A DNA stretch of 64,000 bases, from the NCBI GenBank assembly GCA_030524105.1, contig JAUNHE010000003.1, positions 221,044-285,043 on the forward strand. The letters are read 5' to 3'. A model generated the notes under the pieces. The model ran no database searches and was not told the origin of the DNA. It was given only the letters and a program-made list of their open reading frames with translations. Numbering within the stretch: the stretch's first letter is position 1; every line of letters begins with the position of its first letter. The stretch comes from Rothia sp. (in: high G+C Gram-positive bacteria) (GTDB lineage Bacteria; Actinomycetota; Actinomycetes; Actinomycetales; Micrococcaceae). Below are positions 42,401-50,998 of the stretch, piece after piece. Made by a program: the position numbers and the translations under genes.

Positions 42401-42533
42401 TGACCGGGGCTGGAGCCAGAGTATTGGCAAAGAGGGCAGCGCTGGTCATGAGCAGCAGGGAGCTGATGTAGAGTACTACATTGAGGGTAAAGTTCTCGAT
42501 ATCCCGCGTTGACTTGGGTGAAGAGGAGGGCAT
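39453..42533 (-). CDS. Large polytopic membrane protein of unknown function
   Basis: I do not recognise this 1026-residue protein. Hydrophobic segments follow one another from residue 15 to about 970, roughly 25-30 membrane passes, rich in Leu, Ser and Ala, with very short loops. The N-terminus (TLNVVLYISSLLLMTSAALF) and the regular two-helix rhythm resemble the large actinobacterial membrane proteins of unknown function. The last 60 residues are a polar cytoplasmic tail with Glu-, Lys- and Pro-rich sequence. No transporter signature, glycosyltransferase motif or catalytic cluster is visible. The ATG has GAAAGG upstream. It lies alone, convergent with tuf. Confidence 0.8.
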   Translation of the reverse strand: MPSSSPKSTRDIENFTLNVVLYISSLLLMTSAALFANTLAPAPVKIGLLLLATALFYLAGLWTYYKLAKLRLASYFFCATAIALLPINGFVAYNLAWHNGPALWLCTSLLGTLLLAFTCLIMPARILGYLFISFLVSDVLSSSKLLQLSILYYFLGLIALASILKIFSRLSKGKLSRPLELGLRDTSLIFIPVTMLAVLILHSNFSAWEISLLFFLASCSTLLFLERPVRLSPYLQLRLYPLIALISLGQEIKLPIQQDYLILVCLTLALLAHLPLILSLPQLKLPWSRELDAYFTWCLAAVFAGAACLLQDEAQTLPAYSSLPYLPLWLLPLLTLASLLLLMKKLAITYLYLGVYSFLLLSLVIIHLHSAPVLFLGAGILFYLSRRQASAASKAHQMGAILFSLLASYFVALKSWSYLAQTYLHVVLVLIFTIYCLIAALRLALGQQPSQQRLEHYIVQIRCYTVSSLFAVLIVLCTEFNRASLPYLQEINKGPTGFWLYSMLLISSSTTLLLLLQINIDRKYQDDSAVSNLDIGIYLSWLAAVTLIFSHSFVGQSSFSLYAAILLPNIVGLFIFRAISLRLHSALLRGYLLLVTSKIVFSSELNSTSYALLILFLLFLSLVSWACYSLDKLGQAAGAELVIGLSCLLLASSLTFLYLVDKSNSTEEPTIGHVMILLSWGMSLLWWWHNRKSTQIILALVTFFTVLQFSLFDLSWLLQELNYDSWDVLYRSAYLIYLLTVLVLKAVAAARSSSSQKHKSDPWGPWGRFNSPWLIIISLVLLTLLHQPLTYSKVGFDTLLSTMLLTLLWTAQVAPPYRPFAAVTGASLVLGQAMDPLNSFNLALASAQLLILGLLIFVGYQTSKKQQSPPQARQRKLWLALYAQGLLFPSFLTYSYIPALSSITITLMLLTSATSTVLAAFHKSKKLIISSALLITLELVCFTSYLNFLTMFLLGLLLLGLVIWRLLVRGEPAQAEVQDTSQAKKAEVGAEVAEDQPQTVKPVPHYGSYQGYRPRIDLDQESGRKE

Positions 42534-42941
42534 GATGGACCTTTCACATCTGGACCAGCTGGGTCAGCTGGATAGCTTATATCCCGGGGGACAATGCAGC
42601 AAACATTAATTTAGTGCAGTTGCTCGCTGCTTAAATGCCGGCTATGAGCACGCTGTCTGATGTTGTAGGCATTTTGTGCTGCTGTCCTTCTAAAGCAACT
42701 TGCCAACCTGTTATATATGATTTTCACCACATTTATTTTTAATGTACCGGTCTGTGCCGTCATCTTGAGGCAGTAATTGCCAGAATTTTTTGCCAGGAAA
42801 CTCTTACGTTCCCCCTAGTCAAATGTATATATATCCTGTTTAATAAGACTTGTTCGCATCTTGTCAGGTCCGGGGTGAAGGTAAGGAGCTAGGCCTCGGA
42901 CGATAGATCAGTGAACCTAGTTGACAACAAGGAAAATAAAA
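42534..42941 (+). other. AT-rich intergenic region upstream of the flavoenzyme gene
   Basis: This 408-base region lies between divergently transcribed genes and should hold promoters for both. AT-rich TATATAT strings occur at about 42710-42720 and 42825-42835, the latter a possible -10 for the flavoenzyme gene, but no good -35 is placed before it. No open frame of interest is present. Confidence 0.45.
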
Positions 42942-44540
42942 ATGAGCACACAAATTACCAGGCGCAAGGTTATTGGCGCTACTGTAACCGGCGTATCTGC
43001 TGCCGGCCTGCTAGCCCACTCGTCAGCGGCAGTTCAGGCTCAGGGGCTTCGCATAGCGGTTATTGGATCTGGCTATGGTGGAGCGGTGGCAGCCCTACGG
43101 CTGGCCAAGGCCGGAAAAACTTTGGATCTTATCGAAATGGGGGCTGACTGGGAGAGCATGCCAGCCCAGGACGGTTTGGTTTTTACCAGAATGGCTGCTC
43201 CCTCTGAACGGTCTATGTGGTTTAAAACCAAGACAGACATGCCCTTTAGTAAGATCTTTGGAATAGAAATTATTAATAGAAAAATAAAACCCGCTGCCGG
43301 GGTTCTGGACGTAGAAAACTTTGGTTTTATGAAGGTTTACGTAGGCAGGGGAGTTGGCGGAGGTTCGCTGGTCAATGGTGGTATGGCTGTTACCCCCTCG
43401 CAGTCCTTTTTTAAGAAGGTGCTACCTAGGGTAGACGCGGATCAAATGTATCGGACCTACTTCCCCCGGGCCCTACAAGAACTTAAGGTTTCTGATCCAC
43501 CTAAAGATTTTGTTGGAAGTTCCAAGTTCTATGAATTTACGCGAGTGGGAGCGGCCCAGGCCGCAAAAGCCGGTATAAAAAGTAGGTTTATTCCCAACGT
43601 CTACGACTGGGACTATATGCGGCTAGAAAGTTTTAAGCGCGAGCCTAGGTCTGGGCTAGCCGGGCAGGTTATTTTTGGTAATGATTACGGCAAGCGCTCT
43701 CTGCCAAAAACTATTCTGGCTCAGGCTAGAGCCACGGGAAAGGTCAGGCTTAAGGCCTTGACCGAGGTTGAGCAGATCTTTCGCCAAAAAAATGGCACCT
43801 TTAAACTCAAGCTTAAAACAATTGACTTTACTGGCAAGGTTCTTAAAACAGAAGAGAAGATTTATGACCGGGTTATCTTAGCTGCCGGTTCTACGGGAAC
43901 CTCAAAGTTACTTCTTAAAGCACGCCAGAGCGGATCTATTGATGGTTTGCCCCCAGAAACCGGCAAAAAATGGGGGCCTAATGGAAATATTATGCTGGCT
44001 CGCTATGCCAAAGAAAACACCGGTACATATCAGTCTGGTATTCCGGCCATGGGTATTAGTAACTGGGATGATTCGCCAGCTTCTGTCTTTGCAGAGTTGG
44101 CTCCTTTCCCTATTGGTATAGAGCTGCGGACCAGTCTTTATTTGGCTATCAGCAATAATGACAGGCTGGGTGAATTTAGCTGGGATGAGCAGGCAAAAGC
44201 AGTAAAACTGAGCTGGACTCAGCAGGATTCAGCCCCTTCGGTAGCGGCAGTTAAAAATTTTTTTGACAGGATTAATGCCAGCAATGCTGGCAGCAGCTAC
44301 CGATCGGACCTTTTTGCTGACCAGAAAATTTTCTCTGATTATTTTACCTACCACCCTTTAGGCGGCATGGTTCTTGGGGAGGCAACGGATCTTAATGGTG
44401 AGGTCAAGGGTGTCCCGGGACTCTTTGTTATGGATGGATCACTGATTCCAGGAAAAATTGGTGTTAATCCCTTTGTTACCATCACTGCATTAGCAGAGCG
44501 CAATATGGATCGACTTCTTTCAATCGGACGATTTGGTTAG
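42942..44540 (+). CDS. Tat-exported GMC-type flavoprotein, cholesterol-oxidase-like
   Basis: The 532-residue protein has a twin-arginine signal (TRRKVIGATVTG, Arg7-Arg8, then a hydrophobic stretch to about residue 32). An FAD-binding VIGSGYGGAVAALRLAKAG follows (about 37-55), then GRGVGGGSLVNGG. The C-terminal half matches class I cholesterol oxidase: Glu385 (AELAPFP), His471 (TYHPLGG) and Asn509 (GVNPFVTITAL) are spaced 86 and 38 apart, exactly as Glu361, His447 and Asn485 in the Streptomyces enzyme. It would oxidise a sterol-like alcohol outside the cell, giving ketone and H2O2. ATG 42942 has AAGGA eight bases upstream. The true substrate is unproven. It is followed by a coupled unknown gene. 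Confidence 0.86.
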   Translation: MSTQITRRKVIGATVTGVSAAGLLAHSSAAVQAQGLRIAVIGSGYGGAVAALRLAKAGKTLDLIEMGADWESMPAQDGLVFTRMAAPSERSMWFKTKTDMPFSKIFGIEIINRKIKPAAGVLDVENFGFMKVYVGRGVGGGSLVNGGMAVTPSQSFFKKVLPRVDADQMYRTYFPRALQELKVSDPPKDFVGSSKFYEFTRVGAAQAAKAGIKSRFIPNVYDWDYMRLESFKREPRSGLAGQVIFGNDYGKRSLPKTILAQARATGKVRLKALTEVEQIFRQKNGTFKLKLKTIDFTGKVLKTEEKIYDRVILAAGSTGTSKLLLKARQSGSIDGLPPETGKKWGPNGNIMLARYAKENTGTYQSGIPAMGISNWDDSPASVFAELAPFPIGIELRTSLYLAISNNDRLGEFSWDEQAKAVKLSWTQQDSAPSVAAVKNFFDRINASNAGSSYRSDLFADQKIFSDYFTYHPLGGMVLGEATDLNGEVKGVPGLFVMDGSLIPGKIGVNPFVTITALAERNMDRLLSIGRFG

Positions 44541-44549
44541 GAAAGCATC

Positions 44550-45128
44550 GTGAATAAACCAGTAGTTTCCGCAAAAAGACGGCTGCTCACCAAGTTCCTG
44601 CAGGCTAACCGCACTTCTACCGAGGCCCGTTTGGCCCTTAATATTGCTGACCCCGCTATGGACTGGCAAACCTATACCCCCAGATTTATTCAACCTATTT
44701 ATGCGGGTGACCGGGGTAATAAAGAATTAGGCTGGGGGGCCCTGCCTGCAAAGTTTACTGTGCGCAATACTTCTGCCCAGCCCCTATCTGCCGTGCAGGG
44801 AACGATCCTTGTGCAGATGCTTGATCTTGGCTTTGATATTCCCTCTGCTGGAGGTGCTAATGGTACCCGGATTAATACGACCGATGTGGATTTTAATATC
44901 AAGGAAACGGGTAAGGATACCCTGGGGGCAGGTACCTACAGTTGGGTTTATCAGCGGGACTTGGCCGCTGGAGAAAGTGCTGCTATTAACCTGCGCTATT
45001 TTGTTAACTATCCTTTTGCTAACGTCAACTATGAACTCCTGCTTATAGTTACCGCACAGGCAGCGGGTGGCGGCCAAGTGTCGGCTGCTCGAATGGGCAG
45101 TGTGAAGGGTTTTGCCCGTTATAGGTAA
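44550..45128 (+). CDS. Unknown protein co-transcribed with the cholesterol-oxidase-like gene
   Basis: I do not recognise this 192-residue protein. It starts with GTG nine bases after the flavoenzyme stop, with AGGAAAG just upstream. No signal peptide or membrane segment is present. After a basic helical N-terminus (SAKRRLLTKFLQ) the sequence becomes beta-rich: WGALPAKFTVRNTSAQPL, GTILVQMLDLGFDIPSAGG, GTYSWVYQRDLAAGESAAI and NVNYELLLIVTAQ. This resembles an immunoglobulin-like beta-sandwich of the kind found in surface proteins. Because its neighbour is folded before Tat export, it could be carried out with it or act as its maturation partner; this is inference. Composition is AT-richer than the flanking ribosomal genes. 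Confidence 0.75.
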   Translation: MNKPVVSAKRRLLTKFLQANRTSTEARLALNIADPAMDWQTYTPRFIQPIYAGDRGNKELGWGALPAKFTVRNTSAQPLSAVQGTILVQMLDLGFDIPSAGGANGTRINTTDVDFNIKETGKDTLGAGTYSWVYQRDLAAGESAAINLRYFVNYPFANVNYELLLIVTAQAAGGGQVSAARMGSVKGFARYR

Positions 45129-45530
45129 CTAAAGGGGGCGGTGCAATTGTGAAACTTAGCACTTTTTAAGTAGAAAGTTGCATCGCCTGGGCAGGTATGT
45201 AAATATAGAAGACGTTGTTCAAGTGCTTATCATCTTCTGCTGATGCAAGAATCTTTGAAAATCTTGAGGTTTGATGAGCCCAAATATGACCCGGTTCCAG
45301 ATGGACCTCGGTTGTGCGCGCGCAAAATTTATGCGACACGCCCGAGTTCGGGGGTCGGTGCCTGAGTGGGGTGAGGAACCCGAAAATTGCTTTCGGATTC
45401 AGTCTGCTGCAGGCGGCGCCAAATATGCGAAACACTAGCCCGGCTAGCAGGTTTCTATTTTGCCTCAAGCGCCAGATACAAGGAGCCTAGCTCCGTTACA
45501 GGGAAGTAGACAAGAAAGAGAGTCCGACAG
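45129..45530 (+). other. Intergenic region and probable leader of the S10 operon
   Basis: These 402 bases contain no gene that I can support. Small hairpins lie in the part nearest rpsJ: CCGAAA...TTTCGG at about 45380-45396 and GGAGC/GCTCC at 45482-45494. A palindromic TGCGCGCGCA lies at 45315-45324. The length and hairpins suggest a structured leader where autoregulation by a ribosomal protein could act, but I found no known leader motif. No clear promoter was identified. Confidence 0.45.
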
Positions 45531-45839
45531 ATGGCGGGACAGAAAATCCGCATCCGTCTGAAGTCATACGACCACGAGGTCATTGATTCTTCAGCACGGA
45601 AAATTGTTGAGACAGTTACGCGTGCAGGCGCAACGGTAGTAGGCCCGGTGCCGCTGCCAACCGAAAAGAACGTATACTGCGTTATTCGTTCGCCTCACAA
45701 GTACAAGGACAGCCGCGAGCATTTTGAAATGCGCACGCACAAGCGTCTGATCGACGTTGTTGATCCGACCCCCAAGGCTGTTGATGCCCTCATGCGTCTT
45801 GACCTTCCGGCAGACGTAAACATCGAAATCAAGCTGTAG
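45531..45839 (+). CDS. rpsJ: 30S ribosomal protein S10
   Basis: S10 is part of the 30S head and also binds NusB in antitermination. The 102-residue product has [15 protein letters not shown] and the [23 protein letters not shown] region with RTHKRLIDV. The length is normal. AAGAGAG lies before the ATG. It is the first gene of the S10 cluster and is unusually far (6.2 kb) from tuf. rplC follows 16 bases later. Confidence 0.98.
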   Translation: MAGQKIRIRLKSYDHEVIDSSARKIVETVTRAGATVVGPVPLPTEKNVYCVIRSPHKYKDSREHFEMRTHKRLIDVVDPTPKAVDALMRLDLPADVNIEIKL

Positions 45840-45855
45840 AGGATCGCATCTAAAC

Positions 45856-46512
45856 ATGACTAACAAATTCGAGCGCCAAGTTAAGGGCCTGCTGGGCACT
45901 AAGCTCGGTATGACTCAGGTCTGGGATGAGAACGGTAAGTTCGTTCCGGTTACCGTTGTCAAGGCCGATTCAAACGTTGTCACCCAGCTGCGTAGCAATG
46001 AGACTGATGGTTACGAGGCTATTCAGATTGGGTTTGGCTCTATTGCTTCTCGCAAGGTGACTAAGCCACTGGCTGGTCACTTTGAAAAGGCCGGAGTTAC
46101 TCCACGCCGCCACCTTGTTGAAATTCGTACTTCTGATGCTTCTCAATACTCACTGGGACAGGAACTGTCTGTGGAACTCTTTGAAGAAGGCCAGAAGGTT
46201 GATGTTGTCGGCAAGACCAAAGGTAAAGGTTTTGCCGGTGTGATGAAGCGTCACGGCTTCAAGGGTGTTGGTGCCTCACACGGCCAGCACAAAAATCATC
46301 GTAAGCCCGGTTCCATTGGTGGCGCATCCTACCCCGCACGCGTGTTCAAGGGTATGCGCATGGCTGGCCGTATGGGTGCAGCCCGCCACACCACCTTGAA
46401 CCTGACTATCCAGGGTGTAGATACCGAAAACAATGTACTGCTGATCAAGGGCGCTATTCCTGGCCCTAAGGGTGGCGTTGTTCTGGTTCGCACCGCTGTG
46501 AAGGGAGCCTAG
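45856..46512 (+). CDS. rplC: 50S ribosomal protein L3
   Basis: L3 is an early 23S-binding assembly protein whose loop reaches the peptidyl transferase centre. The 218-residue protein has [20 protein letters not shown] at the start, [13 protein letters not shown], and a central loop [20 protein letters not shown]. The length is usual. It follows rpsJ by 16 bases and precedes rplD by 5 in a tight operon. Confidence 0.98.
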   Translation: MTNKFERQVKGLLGTKLGMTQVWDENGKFVPVTVVKADSNVVTQLRSNETDGYEAIQIGFGSIASRKVTKPLAGHFEKAGVTPRRHLVEIRTSDASQYSLGQELSVELFEEGQKVDVVGKTKGKGFAGVMKRHGFKGVGASHGQHKNHRKPGSIGGASYPARVFKGMRMAGRMGAARHTTLNLTIQGVDTENNVLLIKGAIPGPKGGVVLVRTAVKGA

Positions 46513-46517
46513 ACACA

Positions 46518-47141
46518 ATGGCTGTCAAAACTGTCAAGGTAGACCTGCCTGCAGACCTCTTTGATGCCCAGGCATCAATTCCGCTGCTGCACCAGGTTGT
46601 TGTAGCCCAGCTTGCCGCAGCGCGTCAGGGGACTCACAAAACAAAAAATCGTGGTGAAGTCTCCGGTGCAGGACGCAAGCCCTTTAAGCAGAAGGGAACC
46701 GGACGTGCCCGGCAGGGCTCCATCCGTGCCCCTCATATGACAGGTGGTGGTGTTGTTCATGGACCCACGCCGCGGGACTATTCACAGCGCACACCTAAAA
46801 AGATGATTGCAGCTGCACTGCGGGGTGCTCTTTCTGACCGTGCCCGTCACAACCGCATTCATGTTGTTGAAAACCTGGTAGAAGGGCCTAAGCCCTCCAC
46901 TCGGGAGATTAAAGCCGCACTGGCTAGCCTGACTGAAGGCAAGCGCATCCTGGTTGTGATCGACCGTAAGGAAGACACCGTAGCCCTTTCGGCCCGTAAC
47001 TTGCAGAACGTGCACGTTCTCTATGCTGATCAGCTCAACACCTACGATGTGCTCATCTCTGATGACGTAGTCTTCACCAAAGATGCCTACGATCTGTTTG
47101 TTGCAGTTGCAGCAAAGGCTAAGAAGGAGGCCACAAACTAA
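46518..47141 (+). CDS. rplD: 50S ribosomal protein L4
   Basis: L4 lines the peptide exit tunnel, and in enteric bacteria it represses its own operon. The 207-residue protein has the tunnel loop [21 protein letters not shown] with [14 protein letters not shown], and a conserved C-terminal half. GGGAG lies upstream of the ATG. It overlaps rplW by one base. Whether L4 autoregulates here is unknown, although the long region before rpsJ would allow it. Confidence 0.98.
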   Translation: MAVKTVKVDLPADLFDAQASIPLLHQVVVAQLAAARQGTHKTKNRGEVSGAGRKPFKQKGTGRARQGSIRAPHMTGGGVVHGPTPRDYSQRTPKKMIAAALRGALSDRARHNRIHVVENLVEGPKPSTREIKAALASLTEGKRILVVIDRKEDTVALSARNLQNVHVLYADQLNTYDVLISDDVVFTKDAYDLFVAVAAKAKKEATN

Positions 47142-47446
47142 TGAGTGTCTCTATCAATAAAACCCCTCACGACGTGATCATAGCTCCCGTTGTGTCGGAA
47201 AAAAGCTACGGCCAACTGGATGAAGGTAAGTACACCTTCTTGGTTGACCCGCGTTCCAATAAGCTAGAAATTAAGCAGGCCATCGAAAAGATTTTTGATG
47301 TCAAAGTTGCTTCCGTCAATACCTCTAACCGTAAGGGTAAGCGTCAGCGCACCCGCTACGGCTGGGGTTCTCGCAAGGACACCAAGCGTGCCATTGTGAC
47401 CTTAAAAGAAGGCAGCATCGACCTCTTCGGCGGTCCGCAGGTTTAG
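47141..47446 (+). CDS. rplW: 50S ribosomal protein L23
   Basis: L23 sits at the tunnel exit and docks trigger factor and the signal recognition particle. The 101-residue product has [38 protein letters not shown] and the [17 protein letters not shown] extension. AGGAGG lies upstream of the ATG inside rplD. The gap to rplB is 39 bases. Confidence 0.97.
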   Translation: MSVSINKTPHDVIIAPVVSEKSYGQLDEGKYTFLVDPRSNKLEIKQAIEKIFDVKVASVNTSNRKGKRQRTRYGWGSRKDTKRAIVTLKEGSIDLFGGPQV

Positions 47447-47485
47447 GTCTGCGGAGACCACTTTAACGAAGGAAAGAAATACTAA

Positions 47486-48322
47486 ATGGGTATTCGTAAA
47501 CACAAGCCGACGACCCCGGGGCGCCGCGGTTCGAGCGTTTCTGATTTCTCTGAAATCACTCGCTCAACCCCGGAAAAATCCCTGGTTCGTCCGCTTCCTA
47601 AAAAGGGCGGCCGCAATAACTCCGGCCGAATCACCACTCGCCACAAGGGTGGCGGCCACAAGCGGCAGTACCGTCTGATCGACTTCCGTCGGCACGACAA
47701 AGACGGTGTTAATGCCCGCGTTGCACACATTGAGTACGATCCAAACCGTACCGCCCGTATTGCCTTGCTGCACTACTTTGACGGCAGTAAGCGCTACATT
47801 ATTGCACCTAACAAGCTTAACCAGGGCGACATTGTTGAGTCAGGTCCGTCTGCCGATATTAAACCCGGTAATAACCTGCCCCTGCGCAACATCCCCGTTG
47901 GTACCGTTGTTCACGCTGTAGAGCTGCGCCCCGGTGGCGGAGCTAAGATGGGCCGTTCTGCCGGTGCCTCAGTGCAGCTGGTGGCCAAAGAAGGTAAGTA
48001 CGCCCAGCTGCGCCTGCCCTCTGGTGAAATCCGTAACGTAGACGTCCGCTGCCGGGCAACTGTTGGCTCGGTGGGCAATGCCGAACAGGCTAACATCAAC
48101 TGGGGTAAGGCCGGCCGTAATCGCTGGCGCGGTATCCGTCCTACAGTGCGTGGTGTTGTCATGAACCCGGTTGACCACCCCCACGGTGGTGGTGAGGGTA
48201 AGACCTCCGGTGGTCGTCATCCGGTTAACCCCAAGGGTAAGCCCGAAGGCCGTACCCGTCGTCCTAAAAAAGAAAGCGACAAGCTTATTGTTCGTCGCCG
48301 TCGTACTGGCAAGAAGCGCTAA
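47486..48322 (+). CDS. rplB: 50S ribosomal protein L2
   Basis: L2 supports subunit joining and peptidyl transferase activity. The 278-residue protein begins [14 protein letters not shown] and has [10 protein letters not shown], and the strongly conserved [14 protein letters not shown] with the histidine near the catalytic centre, then a basic C-terminal tail. AAGGAAAG precedes the ATG. rpsS follows after 12 bases. Confidence 0.98.
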   Translation: MGIRKHKPTTPGRRGSSVSDFSEITRSTPEKSLVRPLPKKGGRNNSGRITTRHKGGGHKRQYRLIDFRRHDKDGVNARVAHIEYDPNRTARIALLHYFDGSKRYIIAPNKLNQGDIVESGPSADIKPGNNLPLRNIPVGTVVHAVELRPGGGAKMGRSAGASVQLVAKEGKYAQLRLPSGEIRNVDVRCRATVGSVGNAEQANINWGKAGRNRWRGIRPTVRGVVMNPVDHPHGGGEGKTSGGRHPVNPKGKPEGRTRRPKKESDKLIVRRRRTGKKR

Positions 48323-48334
48323 GGAGCCTGAAAC

Positions 48335-48616
48335 ATGCCTCGTAGTTTGAAGAAGGGCCCTTTCGTTGATCAGCACCTTTACCTAAAGGTTGCCGCTCAG
48401 AACGAGAAGGGCACCAAGAACGTTATTAAGACTTGGTCCCGCCGCTCGATGATTATCCCCGACATGCTCGGACACACCATCGCTGTCCACGACGGGCGCA
48501 AGCATGTACCTGTGTTCATCACCGAGTCAATGGTGGGGCACAAACTTGGAGAGTTTGCACCAACCCGCACTTTCCGTGGCCACGTAAAGGACGACCGAAA
48601 GGGTAAACGTCGCTAG
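48335..48616 (+). CDS. rpsS: 30S ribosomal protein S19
   Basis: S19 forms a complex with S13 in the 30S head near the A site. The 93-residue product has the standard start [30 protein letters not shown] and the end [21 protein letters not shown] lies before the ATG. The 64-base gap to rplV is longer than elsewhere in this cluster and holds nothing recognisable. Confidence 0.98.
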   Translation: MPRSLKKGPFVDQHLYLKVAAQNEKGTKNVIKTWSRRSMIIPDMLGHTIAVHDGRKHVPVFITESMVGHKLGEFAPTRTFRGHVKDDRKGKRR

Positions 48617-48680
48617 GAATCGGTTTTACGATTCTAAGAACGTTTATCTTTTGGACATAAGACGAAAGAAAGAATAGGCA

Positions 48681-49046
48681 ATGGAAGCTAAGGCATCAGC
48701 GCGCTATGTTCGCGTAACGCCTATGAAGGCACGCCGAGTCGTCAACCTGATCCGTGGTAAGCAAGCGGAAGAGGCTCTGGCAATTTTGAAGTTTGCCCAG
48801 CAGGGTGCTTCAGAACCGGTTTATAAGATTGTTGCATCGGCTGTTGCAAATGCTCGCCAGAAGGCTAGTACGGAAGGCCTTGCCTTCCGTGAAGAAGAGC
48901 TTTATATCAGCCAGGCATTTGTAGACGAAGGTCCCACGATGAAGCGTTTTCAGCCGCGTGCGCAGGGCCGCGCCTACCGTATTAACAAGCGCACCAGCCA
49001 CATTACCGTGGTTGTAGCAACCCCTCAGAAGGAGGACAGCCGATAA
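48681..49046 (+). CDS. rplV: 50S ribosomal protein L22
   Basis: L22 spans the large subunit and lines the exit tunnel with its beta hairpin, the site of some macrolide resistance changes. The 121-residue protein starts [20 protein letters not shown] and has the hairpin [19 protein letters not shown] without obvious insertion or deletion. rpsC starts directly after the stop, with AGGAGG located inside the end of rplV. Confidence 0.97.
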   Translation: MEAKASARYVRVTPMKARRVVNLIRGKQAEEALAILKFAQQGASEPVYKIVASAVANARQKASTEGLAFREEELYISQAFVDEGPTMKRFQPRAQGRAYRINKRTSHITVVVATPQKEDSR

Positions 49047-49853
49047 ATGGGTCAGAAAATTAATCCCAACGGTTTCCGACTTGGCATTACTACCGAGCAC
49101 GTATCGAAGTGGTTCGCAGATTCCAGCAAGGAAGGCGAACGCTACAGCGACTTTGTTCGTGAGGATGTGAAGATTCGTGAGCTCCTTTCGCAGGGTATGG
49201 AGCGCGCAGGTATCGCCAAAGTAGAGATTGAACGTACCCGTGACCGTGTGCGTGTGGATATCCACACGGCTCGTCCAGGTATTGTCATTGGCCGCCGTGG
49301 CGCAGAAGCAGACCGTATCCGTGGCGAGCTTGAAAAACTCACCGGTAAGCAGATTCAGCTCAATATTCTTGAAGTTGCTCAGCCGGATCTTTCAGCTCAG
49401 CTGGTTGCCCAAGGCATTGCAGAGCAGCTGGCATCCCGTGTTGCCTTCCGCCGCGCTATGAAGAAGGCTATCCAGTCTGCTCAGCGGGCAGGGGCTAAGG
49501 GTATTCGTATCCAGTGCTCGGGCCGTTTGGGTGGGGCTGAAATGTCACGCTCAGAGTTTTACCGTGAGGGCCGTGTGCCCCTACATACCCTGCGGGCAAA
49601 CATTGATTACGGCTTCTTTGAAGCAAAAACAACCTTTGGCCGTATCGGTGTTAAGGTTTGGATCTACAAAGGCGATTTGACCGACAAGGAGCTTGCGGCT
49701 CAGCAGGCTTCGGCCGGTAACCGCCGCGGTGCTGGCCGGGGTAGCCGCGATGGCGAGCGTCGTCGTGCTAACCGTGCTCCCCGTCGTGAGCGCCGTAATG
49801 AGAATGCTTCGGCGCAGGCTGAAGCCAAGAGTGCAGAAAACGGTGAGGCATAA
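49047..49853 (+). CDS. rpsC: 30S ribosomal protein S3
   Basis: S3 forms part of the mRNA entry tunnel and its helicase activity. The 268-residue product starts [15 protein letters not shown] and has a KH domain with [20 protein letters not shown]. It has the conserved [20 protein letters not shown] and a C-terminal extension of about 50 residues rich in Arg, Gly and Glu ([14 protein letters not shown] onward), as in other actinobacteria. It touches rplV and rplP without overlap. Confidence 0.98.
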   Translation: MGQKINPNGFRLGITTEHVSKWFADSSKEGERYSDFVREDVKIRELLSQGMERAGIAKVEIERTRDRVRVDIHTARPGIVIGRRGAEADRIRGELEKLTGKQIQLNILEVAQPDLSAQLVAQGIAEQLASRVAFRRAMKKAIQSAQRAGAKGIRIQCSGRLGGAEMSRSEFYREGRVPLHTLRANIDYGFFEAKTTFGRIGVKVWIYKGDLTDKELAAQQASAGNRRGAGRGSRDGERRRANRAPRRERRNENASAQAEAKSAENGEA

Positions 49854-50270
49854 ATGCTTATTCCCCGTCGAGTAAAGTATCGTAAGCAGCACCACCCAAA
49901 GCGTCGCGGTATGGCCAAGGGCGGTACCGAAGTTAGCTTTGGTGAGTGGGGTATTCAGGCTCTGACTCCGGCATACGTAACCAACCGGCAGATTGAGGCC
50001 GCTCGTATTGCCATGACCCGTCACATTAAGCGTGGCGGTAAGGTATGGATCAATATCTATCCGGACCGTCCCTTAACCAAGAAGCCTGCTGAAACCCGTA
50101 TGGGTTCCGGTAAAGGTTCACCGGAATGGTGGGTCGCCAACGTAAAGCCCGGTCGAGTCATGTTTGAACTCTCCGGTGTCTCCGAAGAAGTGGCTCGCGA
50201 GGCTATGCGCCTGGCAATCCACAAGCTCCCGATGAAAGCACGTATTGTGCGCCGTGAAGGTGGTGAGTAA
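49854..50270 (+). CDS. rplP: 50S ribosomal protein L16
   Basis: L16 organises the A-site region of the large subunit. The 138-residue protein begins [19 protein letters not shown] and has [21 protein letters not shown], the [18 protein letters not shown] loop and a conserved C-terminus. The ATG directly follows the rpsC stop. rpmC starts 5 bases after the stop. Confidence 0.98.
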   Translation: MLIPRRVKYRKQHHPKRRGMAKGGTEVSFGEWGIQALTPAYVTNRQIEAARIAMTRHIKRGGKVWINIYPDRPLTKKPAETRMGSGKGSPEWWVANVKPGRVMFELSGVSEEVAREAMRLAIHKLPMKARIVRREGGE

Positions 50271-50275
50271 GCGAA

Positions 50276-50518
50276 ATGGCAGTTGGATCAAAAGATCTGA
50301 GCATTGATAAGCTCGTTGAGCTTTCTGATGAGGCTCTGGCAGCAGAGCTGCGTAAATCTAAGGAGGAACTGTTCAACCTCCGTTTCCAGGCAGCCACCGG
50401 ACAGCTTGAAAATTCAGGTCGTGTTCGTTCTGTAAAGCGCGATATTGCACGTATTTATACCGTATTACGCGAACGTGAGCTCGGTATTCGTCCCGCAACC
50501 GAAGGTGAAGCCAAGTGA
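50276..50518 (+). CDS. rpmC: 50S ribosomal protein L29
   Basis: L29 lies at the tunnel exit beside L23. The 80-residue product has the two-helix core [19 protein letters not shown], then [19 protein letters not shown], and a short extra N-terminus ([11 protein letters not shown]). It overlaps rpsQ by 4 bases (GTGA). Confidence 0.97.
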   Translation: MAVGSKDLSIDKLVELSDEALAAELRKSKEELFNLRFQAATGQLENSGRVRSVKRDIARIYTVLRERELGIRPATEGEAK

Positions 50519-50787
50519 GTGAAGTAAAAACAGAAGAGCGTGGCTACCGTAAGACCCGCCGTGGCTATGTTGTCTCAGACAAGATGGAAAAAACCATTGT
50601 TGTTGAGATTGAGGACCGTGTTAAGCACGATCTTTACGGCAAGGTCATGCGTCGTAGTTCAAAAATTAAAGCTCATGATGAGCAGAATGCAGCCGGTATT
50701 GGCGATCTTGTTCTGCTGGCGGAGACCCGTCCCATGTCTGCAACTAAGCGGTGGCGTCTGGTAGAGATCCTTGAGAAGGCCAAGTAA
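50515..50787 (+). CDS. rpsQ: 30S ribosomal protein S17
   Basis: S17 binds 16S rRNA early in 30S assembly. The 90-residue product has [20 protein letters not shown] and [19 protein letters not shown], then [19 protein letters not shown]. The GTG start overlaps rpmC. It is the last gene of the S10 transcription unit: a strong terminator follows 34 bases after the stop, instead of rplN as in most bacteria. Confidence 0.97.
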   Translation: MSEVKTEERGYRKTRRGYVVSDKMEKTIVVEIEDRVKHDLYGKVMRRSSKIKAHDEQNAAGIGDLVLLAETRPMSATKRWRLVEILEKAK

Positions 50788-50821
50788 TCGGCCTTTAAGG
50801 ACTAGACTAAGTTAGCTAGCT

Positions 50822-50864
50822 GCTGGCCCTCTCCTCGCTGTGAGGAGGGGGCCAGCGGCGTTTT
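50822..50864 (+). terminator. Rho-independent terminator of the S10 operon
   Basis: A 15-bp stem (50822-50836 with 50842-50856, one U-G pair) has a 5-base loop and is followed by GGCGTTTT. This separates the S10 cluster from the accessory cassette downstream. The string GTTAGCTAGCT occurs on both sides of it, at about 50811 and 50894. Confidence 0.9.
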
Positions 50865-50998
50865 AAGGGTCTGCGAGTGGGCCGGAGCCTAAGGTTAGCT
50901 AGCTTTAATGTTTTGCTGCTAACAGACCCCTGTTGAGCTTAGGCTAGCCTTTGCTAATATGTAAATCTGGGCAGCCTATGTAAGGTAGCGGGCGGGCT

